From PALSA-607 sp963737705 (GTDB lineage: Bacteria; Actinomycetota; Actinomycetes; Acidothermales; Acidothermaceae), in the NCBI GenBank assembly GCA_963737705.1, contig CAVTTP010000005.1:186001-250000 (forward strand): 64,000 nt of DNA, in the 5' to 3' direction. The translations under genes and the position numbers were made by a program. The notes beneath the pieces are model-generated. The model was given only the letters and a program-made list of their open reading frames with translations. It was not told where the DNA came from and did no database searches. Positions 6,939 through 16,592 of this stretch are shown here, in pieces. Position 1 is the first letter of the stretch; each line of letters opens with the position of its first letter.

Positions 6939-8177
6939 TCAGCTACACGTGATCCCTACGCAGTTGGGTAACGGGGTGTTGTGGTGCGCCGAGTTGCCGC
7001 CACCGTTAATCGTTCCGTCCGCAACATCCATGCCGTGTGCCGCGTTGTAATCGGCAACGTTGTGGCTCAATCGATTGCCGGCCGCGTCGCCTGGCACATC
7101 GTCGAAGACCCCGATGCCCACGTCAAGGTTGTGAGACGCGACGTTTCCGGTCAGGGCATTGCCGGAGGCACCGACAACGATCACGCCGCCTCCTTCGCCC
7201 GGCGCACCCGTGTTGGAATCCGCAACGTTGTCGACGACAGCGTTGTGGCCGGCGTGGTCGAGAAGAATGCCGGTGACGTTGTTGCTGGCGTTGTTGTGGC
7301 TGATCGTGTTGCCGATCGAACCGTTTTGGCCGAAAGCCAGCACGAGCCCGGTCCCGTTGCCGGTCACGCAGTTCCCGCTGACGACGCTATTGAGCAGATC
7401 GAACAGGTACACGCCGGTGTCGCCATTGCTCGTCGCCGTGTTGCCGGTAACGCGCGCTTTGGAAACCGCGCCGACGACGATGCCGAAAAGAGTGTTCTTG
7501 TTCGCCTGATTGCCGGTAACTGCCACACCGTCCGTGCCTGAGTTGATCTCGGCGCCGTTGTTCCCGCTCTTGCTCAGTTCGTTGCCTTGAACGGTGCTGG
7601 TTGGCGAGTCGAGGACGAACAAACCGTCCCAGTTGTTGCTCACCAAAGCGTTGCCCTTGACGACAGTGTGCGCCGACGACAACACGTCGACGCCATCAGA
7701 TTGGTACGCCGACACAGCGTTGCTCACCGAGTTAACGCTCACGTTCGACCATGGCGAGTCCTTCACAAGGATCCCCGCCGATGCATCGCCGTCGACACCG
7801 CCCGCACCTATGCGACTGATCTTGAGGCCCTGTGCCAAGCTGCCCGGCGCGGATTGAAACGCGACACCGTAGGCAAAGAAGTCGCGCACCGTGCCGTTCT
7901 TCACGACGACACCACCGTGCCCGTTGTCATTCACGCCGATGCTGCCGGCCGCATTCACGCCATCGATGACATGACCGTGCAGATCGATGGTGATGTGGCT
8001 CGCGCCGACCTTGAGGCCGTCACCTGGGCAGTTCAGTAAGTCGTGAGTGAGTTGAACGTCGTGCGTTACCGTCTGGCCGCAAGCGATGACGGGACCAGCG
8101 AACGCGTCCGTTGCCATCGTCGCCTGCCCCACGACGACGACCAGTGAAAATGCGCCTACGAGAAGTATTCGTCGCAT
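6939..8177 (-). CDS. Secreted right-handed parallel beta-helix protein
   Basis: A 412-residue protein with a Sec signal peptide (MRRILLVGAFSLVVVVGQATMATDAFAGP, cleavage likely after AFA). The mature part has repeating units of about 22 residues with the Asn/Gly/Val pattern of NosD- or pectate-lyase-like beta-helices (SGNNGAEINS, NKNTLFGIVV, SNGDTGVYLFD, NNVTGILLDHA). Two Cys occur near the N-terminus and two near the C-terminus (NCVGITC), which may cap the helix. The start has a strong ribosome binding site (AAGGGGGT, about 8 bases upstream). It is probably a cell-surface or secreted polysaccharide-binding or -degrading protein; no catalytic residues can be assigned. It separates comEA from comEC. 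Confidence 0.8.
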   Translation of the reverse strand: MRRILLVGAFSLVVVVGQATMATDAFAGPVIACGQTVTHDVQLTHDLLNCPGDGLKVGASHITIDLHGHVIDGVNAAGSIGVNDNGHGGVVVKNGTVRDFFAYGVAFQSAPGSLAQGLKISRIGAGGVDGDASAGILVKDSPWSNVSVNSVSNAVSAYQSDGVDVLSSAHTVVKGNALVSNNWDGLFVLDSPTSTVQGNELSKSGNNGAEINSGTDGVAVTGNQANKNTLFGIVVGAVSKARVTGNTATSNGDTGVYLFDLLNSVVSGNCVTGNGTGLVLAFGQNGSIGNTISHNNASNNVTGILLDHAGHNAVVDNVADSNTGAPGEGGGVIVVGASGNALTGNVASHNLDVGIGVFDDVPGDAAGNRLSHNVADYNAAHGMDVADGTINGGGNSAHHNTPLPNCVGITCS

Positions 8178-8301
8178 GTCGACCCCCTTGGGCGCGAAAT
8201 CTTAGCGGCATCCCGCGCCGGCCGATAGACGCAACTTTTGACGCTTCTTTTTAACGCGCTTTACGTCTACTACTGCGTTGCCGGGTGGCTTGACCGGGCT
8301 G

Positions 8302-9252
8302 TCACACCTTTACCCGTCCTGCGAGCGCCGCGTACTTCGCCGGGCCGATGCCCGAGACCTGCTGCAGCTGGGTCACGCTGGTGAACCGACCGTGCTGCGT
8401 TCGCCAGGCGAGGATCTTCTGCGCCGTCACGGCACCGACCCCTGGCAACGTCTCGAGTTGGGCTTGCGTCGCGGTGTTGATGTTGACGATCTGATCCGCG
8501 CTGCCCGCTCCCGCCTCGGCGCCCTGGTCGGTGTCGTCGCCAACCACGCCGCCGCCCGACATCGCTGCAGCGCCGGACGGCGGTGCGACGCCGATGAAAA
8601 TCTCCTGACCGTCGCTCAACTTGCGGGCCAGATCGAGCGCGGTCAGGTCGGTGCCTGGAAGTGCGCCACCTGCGGCGGCAATCGCGTCGACGATCCGCGA
8701 ACCGGGCGGCAGTGTGAACACACCGGGTTTCGCGACCTTGCCGACGACGTCGATGACAAGCTCGCTTGCTTTGGACGGCGACGGCGGGCCGGATGGGAGA
8801 ACGCTCACGCCGACGGACGCGAAGCCTTCGATGGGTGCCACGCTTTCCGTCGGCGAACGCGCCGTGCCGCCTCCGACCGTCAGACAGCTACCCGGCTCTT
8901 GACCCGCAACTGTCTGACAGTCAACTGTCGGGTCAGCGTCCGCCGTCTGACCGTGCGGCGCTGCCCGCAAGAAGTACCACGCTCCCCCAGCCGCACCGAC
9001 GACCGCGACGATGACGAGCACAGCAACCCCTCGACGTCCCGGATCGAAAGCGGTGACGTGCAGGCGCGCCGGAAGCAGTGCCCGCAACCGCGCTCGCCAC
9101 TCGCGTCTGGCCATGGCAGGCAACGGCGGCGGCTCTGCATCGGGCGCAGCGGGCAGCCACCCCGCGGGTTGCGCGCCGATCTGCAAGCGTTCGAGCCGGT
9201 GCAGCACGCTGGCCAGCTCGCGCGGGTCCGGCCTGCGACGGAACATCGGCAC
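8302..9252 (-). CDS. comEA: ComEA, DNA-binding competence receptor
   Basis: A 316-residue protein. A cytoplasmic N-terminal region of about 85 residues is followed by one membrane helix (GVAVLVIVAVVGAAGGAWYFL), a linker, a SLBB domain (ELVIDVVGKVAKPGVFTLPPGSRIVDAIAAAGG), and a C-terminal helix-hairpin-helix domain (VNINTATQAQLETLPGVGAVTAQKIL ... LQQVSGIGPAKYAALAGRV). ComEA binds incoming double-stranded DNA outside the membrane and feeds it to ComEC. The start is a GTG at 9252; an ATG two codons in is also possible. With comEC disrupted, DNA uptake should be blocked even though comEA is intact. Confidence 0.92.
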   Translation of the reverse strand: MPMFRRRPDPRELASVLHRLERLQIGAQPAGWLPAAPDAEPPPLPAMARREWRARLRALLPARLHVTAFDPGRRGVAVLVIVAVVGAAGGAWYFLRAAPHGQTADADPTVDCQTVAGQEPGSCLTVGGGTARSPTESVAPIEGFASVGVSVLPSGPPSPSKASELVIDVVGKVAKPGVFTLPPGSRIVDAIAAAGGALPGTDLTALDLARKLSDGQEIFIGVAPPSGAAAMSGGGVVGDDTDQGAEAGAGSADQIVNINTATQAQLETLPGVGAVTAQKILAWRTQHGRFTSVTQLQQVSGIGPAKYAALAGRVKV

Positions 9253-9343
9253 AACCCGAGCTAAGCGGCCGAGCAGGCCCTAAGGGTGCGACTCGACCAA
9301 GCCTGTGCACCGCGCCGGCAATGCCGAGCACTGTGGAAAGCGG

Positions 9344-10207
9344 TCAGCGCGTGCAGACGACGATGGCGAGCATGCCGGGGCCAGTGTGCGCGCCGACTAC
9401 AGCGCCGACCTCGGTCGTGATGATGTCTCCCGCTTTCGGCAGGCGGGTCTCGAGGGCTTCGACAACCTGTGCGGCACGCGGCGACGCGTCGAGGTGATGC
9501 ACGGCGACGCTCACAGGCTCGTCGGCAGCCATCGACACCGCGAGTTCCTCGAGCCGAGCAATCGCCCGCGACGCCGTCCTTACGCGTTCGAGCGGTTCGA
9601 TACGTCCGTCACGCAGGCAGAGCAGCGGCTTGACCGCGAGCGCGGATCCGACGAGCGCACGGGCCGCGCCGATACGACCGCCGCGACGCAGGTATTCAAG
9701 CGTGTCGACGTAGAAGATGGCCTGCGTGCGCGCAAGCGTCTGGTTGACCGTCTCTATAACTGCATCAACGTCGGCGCCAGCAACCGCAGCGTCGGCGGCG
9801 GCCATGACCGCGAAGCCCATGCCCATGCCGACCGAACGCGAGTCGATGACCCTGATGTCACCACCGACGTCGGCTGCCGCAAGCCGGGCGGCATCGACGG
9901 TGCCCGACATCGCAGCCGATAACTGCACCGACACGATCGACGTCGCGCCAGCCGCAAATGCCCGGTGATAGGCGGCGGCGAACAAGCTCGGCGACGGTCG
10001 CGACGTGCTCACCGAGTGCCCTCGATGCAGGACGGCGGCAACTTCGCTCGGTCCGATTTCCTCGCCCTCAGCACGGACGACGCCACCAACGATCACCTGC
10101 AATGGCACGACCTGGACACCGAGCAGTTCCGCCGACCCGGCGGGCAGATAGGCCGTGGAGTCTGTGACGACCGCCACCGCTGGCGTGCTCTTGCGCGCGC
10201 GCGACAT
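9344..10207 (-). CDS. DegV family fatty-acid-binding protein
   Basis: A 287-residue protein, the usual DegV length. It begins after a basic stretch with VAVVTDSTAYLP (the Asp-Ser-Thr lipid carboxylate-binding segment), then TSRPSPSLF, which contains the conserved Thr-Ser-Gln/Arg-Pro region, and IVSVQLSAAMSGT, in which the Ser binds the head group. Later come VIDSRSVGMGMG and YVDTLEYLRRGGRIG. Family members bind fatty acids for FakA-type kinases. It ends 9 bases before... leuS, which lies upstream on this strand and is probably co-transcribed. In mycobacteria degV is likewise near comEA. Confidence 0.88.
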   Translation of the reverse strand: MSRARKSTPAVAVVTDSTAYLPAGSAELLGVQVVPLQVIVGGVVRAEGEEIGPSEVAAVLHRGHSVSTSRPSPSLFAAAYHRAFAAGATSIVSVQLSAAMSGTVDAARLAAADVGGDIRVIDSRSVGMGMGFAVMAAADAAVAGADVDAVIETVNQTLARTQAIFYVDTLEYLRRGGRIGAARALVGSALAVKPLLCLRDGRIEPLERVRTASRAIARLEELAVSMAADEPVSVAVHHLDASPRAAQVVEALETRLPKAGDIITTEVGAVVGAHTGPGMLAIVVCTR

Positions 10208-10216
10208 AGGCGGACC

Positions 10217-12679
<2,463 letters not shown>

Positions 12680-12732
12680 CGGTTCCTCATCCGTCTCGCA
12701 ATTGGGCGGTACGTGTAGTGGGCGGTGGACAC

Positions 12733-12759
12733 AAAAAGACCCCTCGCGCACGAGGGGTC
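12733..12759 (-). terminator. Intrinsic terminator in the leuS leader (attenuator)
   Basis: On the minus strand GACCCCTCG, a TGCG loop and CGAGGGGTC form a 9-bp perfect GC-rich stem followed directly by TTTTT. It lies between the leader-peptide stop codon (18 bases upstream) and leuS (54 bases downstream), so unchecked it would stop transcription before leuS. A second 8-bp hairpin (arms 12780-12787 and 12759-12766) sits immediately upstream with the leader stop codon in its loop. I could not identify a convincing antiterminator pairing by eye. Confidence 0.8.
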
Positions 12760-12776
12760 GCCGCGCCGACGTCGGG

Positions 12777-12809
12777 TCAGCGCGGCGTAAGAAGAAGCAA
12801 CTCGGACAT
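12777..12809 (-). CDS. Leucine leader peptide (MSELLLLTPR)
   Basis: A 10-codon frame: ATG TCC GAG TTG CTT CTT CTT ACG CCG CGC TGA. Four consecutive Leu codons, three of them the rare CTT in a GC-rich genome, precede a terminator upstream of leucyl-tRNA synthetase. This is the layout of ribosome-mediated attenuation, in which stalling at Leu codons during charged tRNA-Leu shortage would favour read-through. A TACACT -10-like box lies 7 bases upstream of the ATG and no Shine-Dalgarno fits, so the transcript may be leaderless. Leucine leaders of this kind are known for actinobacterial leucine biosynthesis genes; use on leuS is inferred here. Confidence 0.7.
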   Translation of the reverse strand: MSELLLLTPR

Positions 12810-12816
12810 GGCGCTC

Positions 12817-12822
12817 AGTGTA
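12817..12822 (-). promoter_or_regulatory. -10 element of the leuS leader transcript
   Basis: TACACT on the minus strand, 7 bases before the leader-peptide ATG, would place the transcription start at or next to the A of ATG. I see no good -35 hexamer at 16-19 bases upstream. The same arrangement (TAGACT, 7 bases, GTG) is seen for valS at 52583-52588. Confidence 0.5.
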
Positions 12823-13054
12823 CGCCCGCAGCGCTCCCGATTTGATCACCAAGCAGGCCGTCACCGGTGTGACTCGAGTGGCAAATGACCGGCTCGACAC
12901 CTAGTGACGGCGCCGTACCGATCTGCTATGTTTTGTCCGAATGGTCACCCCGCTGCGCCGAACGCTCACCAAACATGGGCAGATGCGCTCACGGTTGTGG
13001 CCGGACGGCCAATACCCGCAGCTGCCGCCTTCCGCGAAACTTTTTATCGGTAGG

Positions 13055-13185
13055 CCGCTAGCTGGGGGGTGCGGTCTCCAACCGGGGGCGCGGCGGTCCG
13101 GCTCTGCGTGGGGGATGCGCGAGCCGGACCGCCACTTCGCGGCGAGCCCGTGTCACCCGGGGGGACAAGTGACCTGTCATCGTCG
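13055..13185 (-). ncRNA. Candidate 6C small RNA
   Basis: On the minus strand the 349-bp gene-free gap (12905-13253) contains hairpins with C-runs in their loops, the hallmark of the actinobacterial 6C RNA. Hairpin 1 is GTCAC-TTGTCCCCCCGG-GTGAC (13152-13173, six C). Hairpin 2 has a 13-bp perfect stem GGCGGTCCGGCTC (13092-13104 and 13121-13133) with CCCCC in its 16-base loop. Hairpin 3 is CCGC-loop-GCGG (13055-13074) with CCCCCC. A -10-like TCTAAAT lies just upstream at about 13190-13197. In mycobacteria 6C RNA base-pairs with mRNAs through the C-rich loops. Exact ends are uncertain. Confidence 0.65.
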
Positions 13186-13253
13186 CGCAGATTTAGAGTG
13201 CCCGATCGCTTTTCACCTAGGTGTGCGGCGCGCCGCAACGCGGTGATCTCGTG

Positions 13254-14090
13254 TCAGCGGCTAGCGGTTCCGAAGACCACATCGGTCTGGACCACGCTGA
13301 CGTCACCAACACGCAACTCGGCGAGCAGTCTCTCGCGGAGTTGGTCGCGCTGCTCAGGAGTTAGTGCATCGAACGTGGCCCGGTAACCAGACCCGAGCAC
13401 GATGTCCCAGAACCTGTCGGGGTGTTCCAGGTCATGACGGGCCTCGACAGCCTCGACGGTCGGCCGAGCCACACCAGCTCCGGTCAGTAGTTCGGCTAGA
13501 GCGGCCGGCGTGGTGATTTGGTCCCACGGGTTGAAGCTCTTATACAGCGACGGCTCGATGTCAGCGATGCATTGCCAGAACACGCTGTTGCCAGGCTCGA
13601 ACAGGCCAGGCCCCCACGTAGTGACGGCCAATACTCCGCCGGGGCACACCAGTCGCCACATCTCCTGCGCGAACGCTGTCATGTCTGGCGCGAAGAACAC
13701 GCCAAAGACGCAGACCACGGCATCGAAGCTCTCGTCCGGCAGCTCCGTCTTTGTGGCGTCGCCGTGGCGGAACTGGATATTGGACAACCCCTCTCGAACG
13801 GACCTGGCTCGCGCTAGCTCCAGGAGCGGTGCCGCGACGTCTATCCCGAGCACCCGGCCCGTCGCTCCAACCGCGTGGGCCGCCGGGATCGCCGAAGCAC
13901 CGGCGCCACAGCACAGGTCGAGCACGCTCATACCGGGTGCCAACTGAAGGCGCGACACCGTCTCGGCGCCGAATCGATCCCAAAACCCGAGGCTGCGGAG
14001 CGTGTAGTGGTCAGCGGCTGCGCTATAGACGCGGGCCGCTCGCCGCGCATGCTCACCTACCGGTTGCTTGTCCACAAGACCTCCGAGCAC
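13254..14090 (-). CDS. Class I SAM-dependent methyltransferase
   Basis: A 278-residue protein of the UbiE/type-11 kind. Motif I is VLDLCCGAGASAIPAA (glycine-rich SAM loop), followed by GRVLGIDVAAPLLELARARS (acidic residue binding the ribose), NIQFRHGDATKTELPDESFDAVVCVFGVFF (motifs II and III), and VCPGGVLAVTTWGP. It is soluble with no signal peptide. The substrate cannot be told. It ends the leftward cluster YciI-like, small membrane protein, LLM oxidoreductase, beta-helix protein, methyltransferase, with only 3 bases between it and the beta-helix gene. Confidence 0.85.
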   Translation of the reverse strand: MLGGLVDKQPVGEHARRAARVYSAAADHYTLRSLGFWDRFGAETVSRLQLAPGMSVLDLCCGAGASAIPAAHAVGATGRVLGIDVAAPLLELARARSVREGLSNIQFRHGDATKTELPDESFDAVVCVFGVFFAPDMTAFAQEMWRLVCPGGVLAVTTWGPGLFEPGNSVFWQCIADIEPSLYKSFNPWDQITTPAALAELLTGAGVARPTVEAVEARHDLEHPDRFWDIVLGSGYRATFDALTPEQRDQLRERLLAELRVGDVSVVQTDVVFGTASR

Positions 14091-14093
14091 ACA

Positions 14094-14918
14094 TTAAGCG
14101 CCGTCGCGACGGACCAGCACCGGCGTCCCGTCGTCGTCGTAGACGTTGTCGACGGTCTCACACACTGTCGTCGGCGCCATCATCACAGCGTTGCCCATCT
14201 GCGAGTTTCGGCCGAATCGGTTGTTCGCGATGCGGCCGAAGTTCATCGACGGCAACGGTTTCGAGCTGAGATTGATGGTCGCCACCACACCACCGTCGAA
14301 CACGTTGCCTTCGACCAGAACGTTGCCAACCGGTCCGACGCCCTGAGTCACTTGGATCACCGACGATGCCTGCCGGACCGAACTGCGGTCACCGAGTTCT
14401 GACGCCAGGAACCCGTGCCAGACGTTGTTGACGATGCGGACGTTCAGACCACTTTGGATCTGGCAGCAATCGTTGTGCGTGCCGCCCCCTTTGTGATTCG
14501 GGTCGCTCGCAAAGAACGAGAGGTCATGCACAAACGTGTCTTCGACATCGACGTTCACCTCGGGGCCGTGCGTGTTGTAGATCCCGAAACCGTCGACCGT
14601 GCCGGTGACCTCTACCTGCCGGGCGGTGTAGTCATGCCCGAGCACGCCGTTCCACCACACAGACGGCAGCGTCGGGACGAGCAGCGCGTTCGTCAGCGTG
14701 AAGCCCGACACATTCGCATGCGTGCAGTCAACGAGGCCGGAGTTGAAGCCGATTCCGGTGTCGAGACCGCGGACGACGATGTTCTCGCCGCCACAGCCGG
14801 CAGCCTTGACGACGATGCGGCCATGTACGTCGAGATCGGCAACGACATCGCCCGGTGTGGTGAGAACGATGTCGCCGTCCCACATCTTGGTTGGCTTCGG
14901 CACGACGGGATAAGGCAC
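14094..14918 (-). CDS. Right-handed beta-helix protein without signal peptide
   Basis: A 274-residue protein. It starts PYPVVPKPTKMWDGDIVLTTPGDVVADLDVHGRIVVKAAG, in the manner of the first coils of a parallel beta-helix, then coil-like repeats (NIVVRGLDTGIGFNSGLV, ANVSGFTLTNALLV, VDVEDTFVHDLSFF, NVRIVNNVWHGFLAS, NVLVEGNVFDGGVVATINL). Two adjacent Cys (HNDCCQIQ) and an Asp-His-rich stretch stand out. There is no clear signal peptide, so it is either cytoplasmic or has a misjudged start. It could bind or cleave a carbohydrate; no catalytic triad can be named. Confidence 0.65.
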   Translation of the reverse strand: MPYPVVPKPTKMWDGDIVLTTPGDVVADLDVHGRIVVKAAGCGGENIVVRGLDTGIGFNSGLVDCTHANVSGFTLTNALLVPTLPSVWWNGVLGHDYTARQVEVTGTVDGFGIYNTHGPEVNVDVEDTFVHDLSFFASDPNHKGGGTHNDCCQIQSGLNVRIVNNVWHGFLASELGDRSSVRQASSVIQVTQGVGPVGNVLVEGNVFDGGVVATINLSSKPLPSMNFGRIANNRFGRNSQMGNAVMMAPTTVCETVDNVYDDDGTPVLVRRDGA

Positions 14919-14925
14919 GGGAGTC

Positions 14926-15819
14926 TCAAAGTTGTGGCGCGACTGCCGACGCGATGAGTTCGAGATGATCGAGATCTTTTAGGTCAAGTACCTGCAAGTA
15001 GAGGCGGGTCGCACCGATCGCGGCGAACTTCCCGATCCGATCGACTACCTCGTCTGGGGTGCCGGCAAGACTGTTCGCCCTCAGTTCGGCAACGTCGTGG
15101 CGAATAGCCGCCGCGCGCCGGGCAACCTCGGCATCGTCGCGACCGACACACACCACCTGCGCGCTCGAGTAGACCAGTTCTCGTCCGGTGATTGCACGCA
15201 CCCGCTCGAATGCAGCCTCGACATCCTCGACAGGTGCGAACGGCACGTTGTATTCGGCCGCGTAGCGGGCTGCAAGTGCAGGCGTCCTCTTCGGCCCGCG
15301 CCCACCGATGATGATGGGCACGGGCCGCCCAAGCGCCGGCGCATCGACGACGGGGTAATACTTGCCGGCAAACGAGAACTTCTCCCCCGCGGGCGTGCGC
15401 AATAGTCCGTCGATGACGGCCACTTGTTCCTCGAGGCGGTCGAACCGTTCGGCGATGTCAGGAAACGGGATCCCGTAAGCGGTGTGCTCGGCGTCGTTCC
15501 ACGCCGCGCCTATGCCGAGCTCGACGCGGCCGACGCTCATCTGGTCGACCTGCGCAACCGAGATCGCGAGCGGTGCCGGCAGCCGGAACGTCGCGGCCGT
15601 GACCAACGTGCCGAGCTTGATCCTGCCAGTGTCGCGGGCGAGCCCAGCCAACGTGGTCCACGCATCTGTAAGTCCGGGCAGCGTCGGTGAACTGAAGGCT
15701 AGGTAGTGATCGGACCGGAAGAACGCGTCGAAGCCGAGCTCTTCAGTTGCTCGCGCGACGCTGAGCAGGTCGTCGTAGGTGCCGCCTTGTTGCGGCTCGG
15801 TGAAGATGCGCAGGTCCAT
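14926..15819 (-). CDS. LLM-class F420-dependent oxidoreductase
   Basis: A 297-residue TIM-barrel luciferase-like monooxygenase. Features include RIFTEPQQGGTYDDLLSVARATEELGFDAFFRSDHYLAF at the N-terminus, the TLVTAATFRLPAPLAISVAQVDQMSVGRVELGIGAAW segment, and PVIIGGRGPKRT (phosphate-binding). The pattern of SDH near residue 38 and the GIGAAWN motif fit the F420-using branch rather than FMN. The substrate is unknown. It sits 7 bases upstream of the beta-helix gene, probably in one operon. Confidence 0.85.
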   Translation of the reverse strand: MDLRIFTEPQQGGTYDDLLSVARATEELGFDAFFRSDHYLAFSSPTLPGLTDAWTTLAGLARDTGRIKLGTLVTAATFRLPAPLAISVAQVDQMSVGRVELGIGAAWNDAEHTAYGIPFPDIAERFDRLEEQVAVIDGLLRTPAGEKFSFAGKYYPVVDAPALGRPVPIIIGGRGPKRTPALAARYAAEYNVPFAPVEDVEAAFERVRAITGRELVYSSAQVVCVGRDDAEVARRAAAIRHDVAELRANSLAGTPDEVVDRIGKFAAIGATRLYLQVLDLKDLDHLELIASAVAPQL

Positions 15820-15846
15820 AACGCTCAGCCTATGCCGCAGTCATCA

Positions 15847-16137
15847 CTACGGCTTGCTTGTCTTGGCGGTCGAGACGACCGTTCCGTCGGGTCTCTTGCA
15901 GCCCATCGTGTACTCGTGCTGCGGGCCGCCCATGTACGCGGCATGCGAGGACTCGCTGACGATGACGACGGAGCTGCCCGGGCTTGCGAGGCAGCTACGC
16001 CTGAATGACTCGTAAGAGTTCCCGGCGTGAAGGCTCACGTAGATCGCGACCGCAAGCGCGGCAACTGCCCCGACCCCGACAGCACCGAGGATCAGTCTCG
16101 TCCTCGAGAACCGAGCGGGCGGCGCAGTTGGCGTCAT
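15847..16137 (-). CDS. Small membrane-anchored protein
   Basis: A 96-residue protein: short basic N-terminus, one membrane helix (LILGAVGVGAVAALAVAIYVSL), and an outside domain of about 55 residues with two Cys (FRRSCLASPG and MGCKRPDG) that could form a disulfide. No family is recognised. Its start overlaps the stop of the YciI-like gene by 4 bases, which suggests translational coupling. Confidence 0.6.
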   Translation of the reverse strand: MTPTAPPARFSRTRLILGAVGVGAVAALAVAIYVSLHAGNSYESFRRSCLASPGSSVVIVSESSHAAYMGGPQHEYTMGCKRPDGTVVSTAKTSKP

Positions 16138-16442
16138 GGAACATGATGATGCTCCCGGCCATCGAGCCGGATCGTCCAGGGCGTGACCGACTCAAGTTCC
16201 AAGTGAGTCTCACTCCACGGATCACGCGCGAGGGTGGCGCGCACCGCGTCTGCGGACTTGGCCTCGATCGCGTGGATTATTCGGAACTCGTCGTCGAGCG
16301 GGCCACCTAGCACGATGAAGCCTTCGTCAACGAGAGCATCCATGAACGTCGCGTGCGAGCTCCATTCGGACTGCTGTTCGAGCGGCAGTGACGGGTCCCA
16401 TCGCGGGCCCGAACGGTGCAATTCAACGAGGAACATCGCCAT
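16134..16442 (-). CDS. YciI-like protein
   Basis: A 102-residue protein with the ferredoxin-like layout of the YciI family: MFLVELHRSGPRW at the start, a helix with the conserved His (WSSHATFMDALVDEGFIVLGGPL), a central strand pair, and a final VTPWTIRLDGR. YciI-like proteins carry a His-Asp pair of unclear function and often pair with sigma factors or oxidoreductases. It is the first gene of the leftward accessory cluster. Confidence 0.75.
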   Translation of the reverse strand: MAMFLVELHRSGPRWDPSLPLEQQSEWSSHATFMDALVDEGFIVLGGPLDDEFRIIHAIEAKSADAVRATLARDPWSETHLELESVTPWTIRLDGREHHHVP

Positions 16443-16592
16443 CCGCCAGTCCTATCCCGGGCCCATGACATTTTATGCCGCTGTTTGCGGGATTTAGCGA
16501 TGAGTTCACCTACCGGTTCCGGTAAGAAAACCTTGGCTGCTTAGCGTCATGGGTCGAACGGCCTTTCTGTCGTCGATTCGAGGAGGTCAAAG

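Noticed and set aside
12941..13246. A 101-codon plus-strand frame after the leuS leader
   Set aside because: Composition is unlike the real genes, it lacks a ribosome binding site, and it overlaps the probable 6C RNA on the other strand.
16504..16522. GTTCACC ... GTTCCGG as a PhoP box before the secreted phosphatase
   Set aside because: The repeat period is 12 rather than 11 and the second unit is poor; only one good half-site is present.
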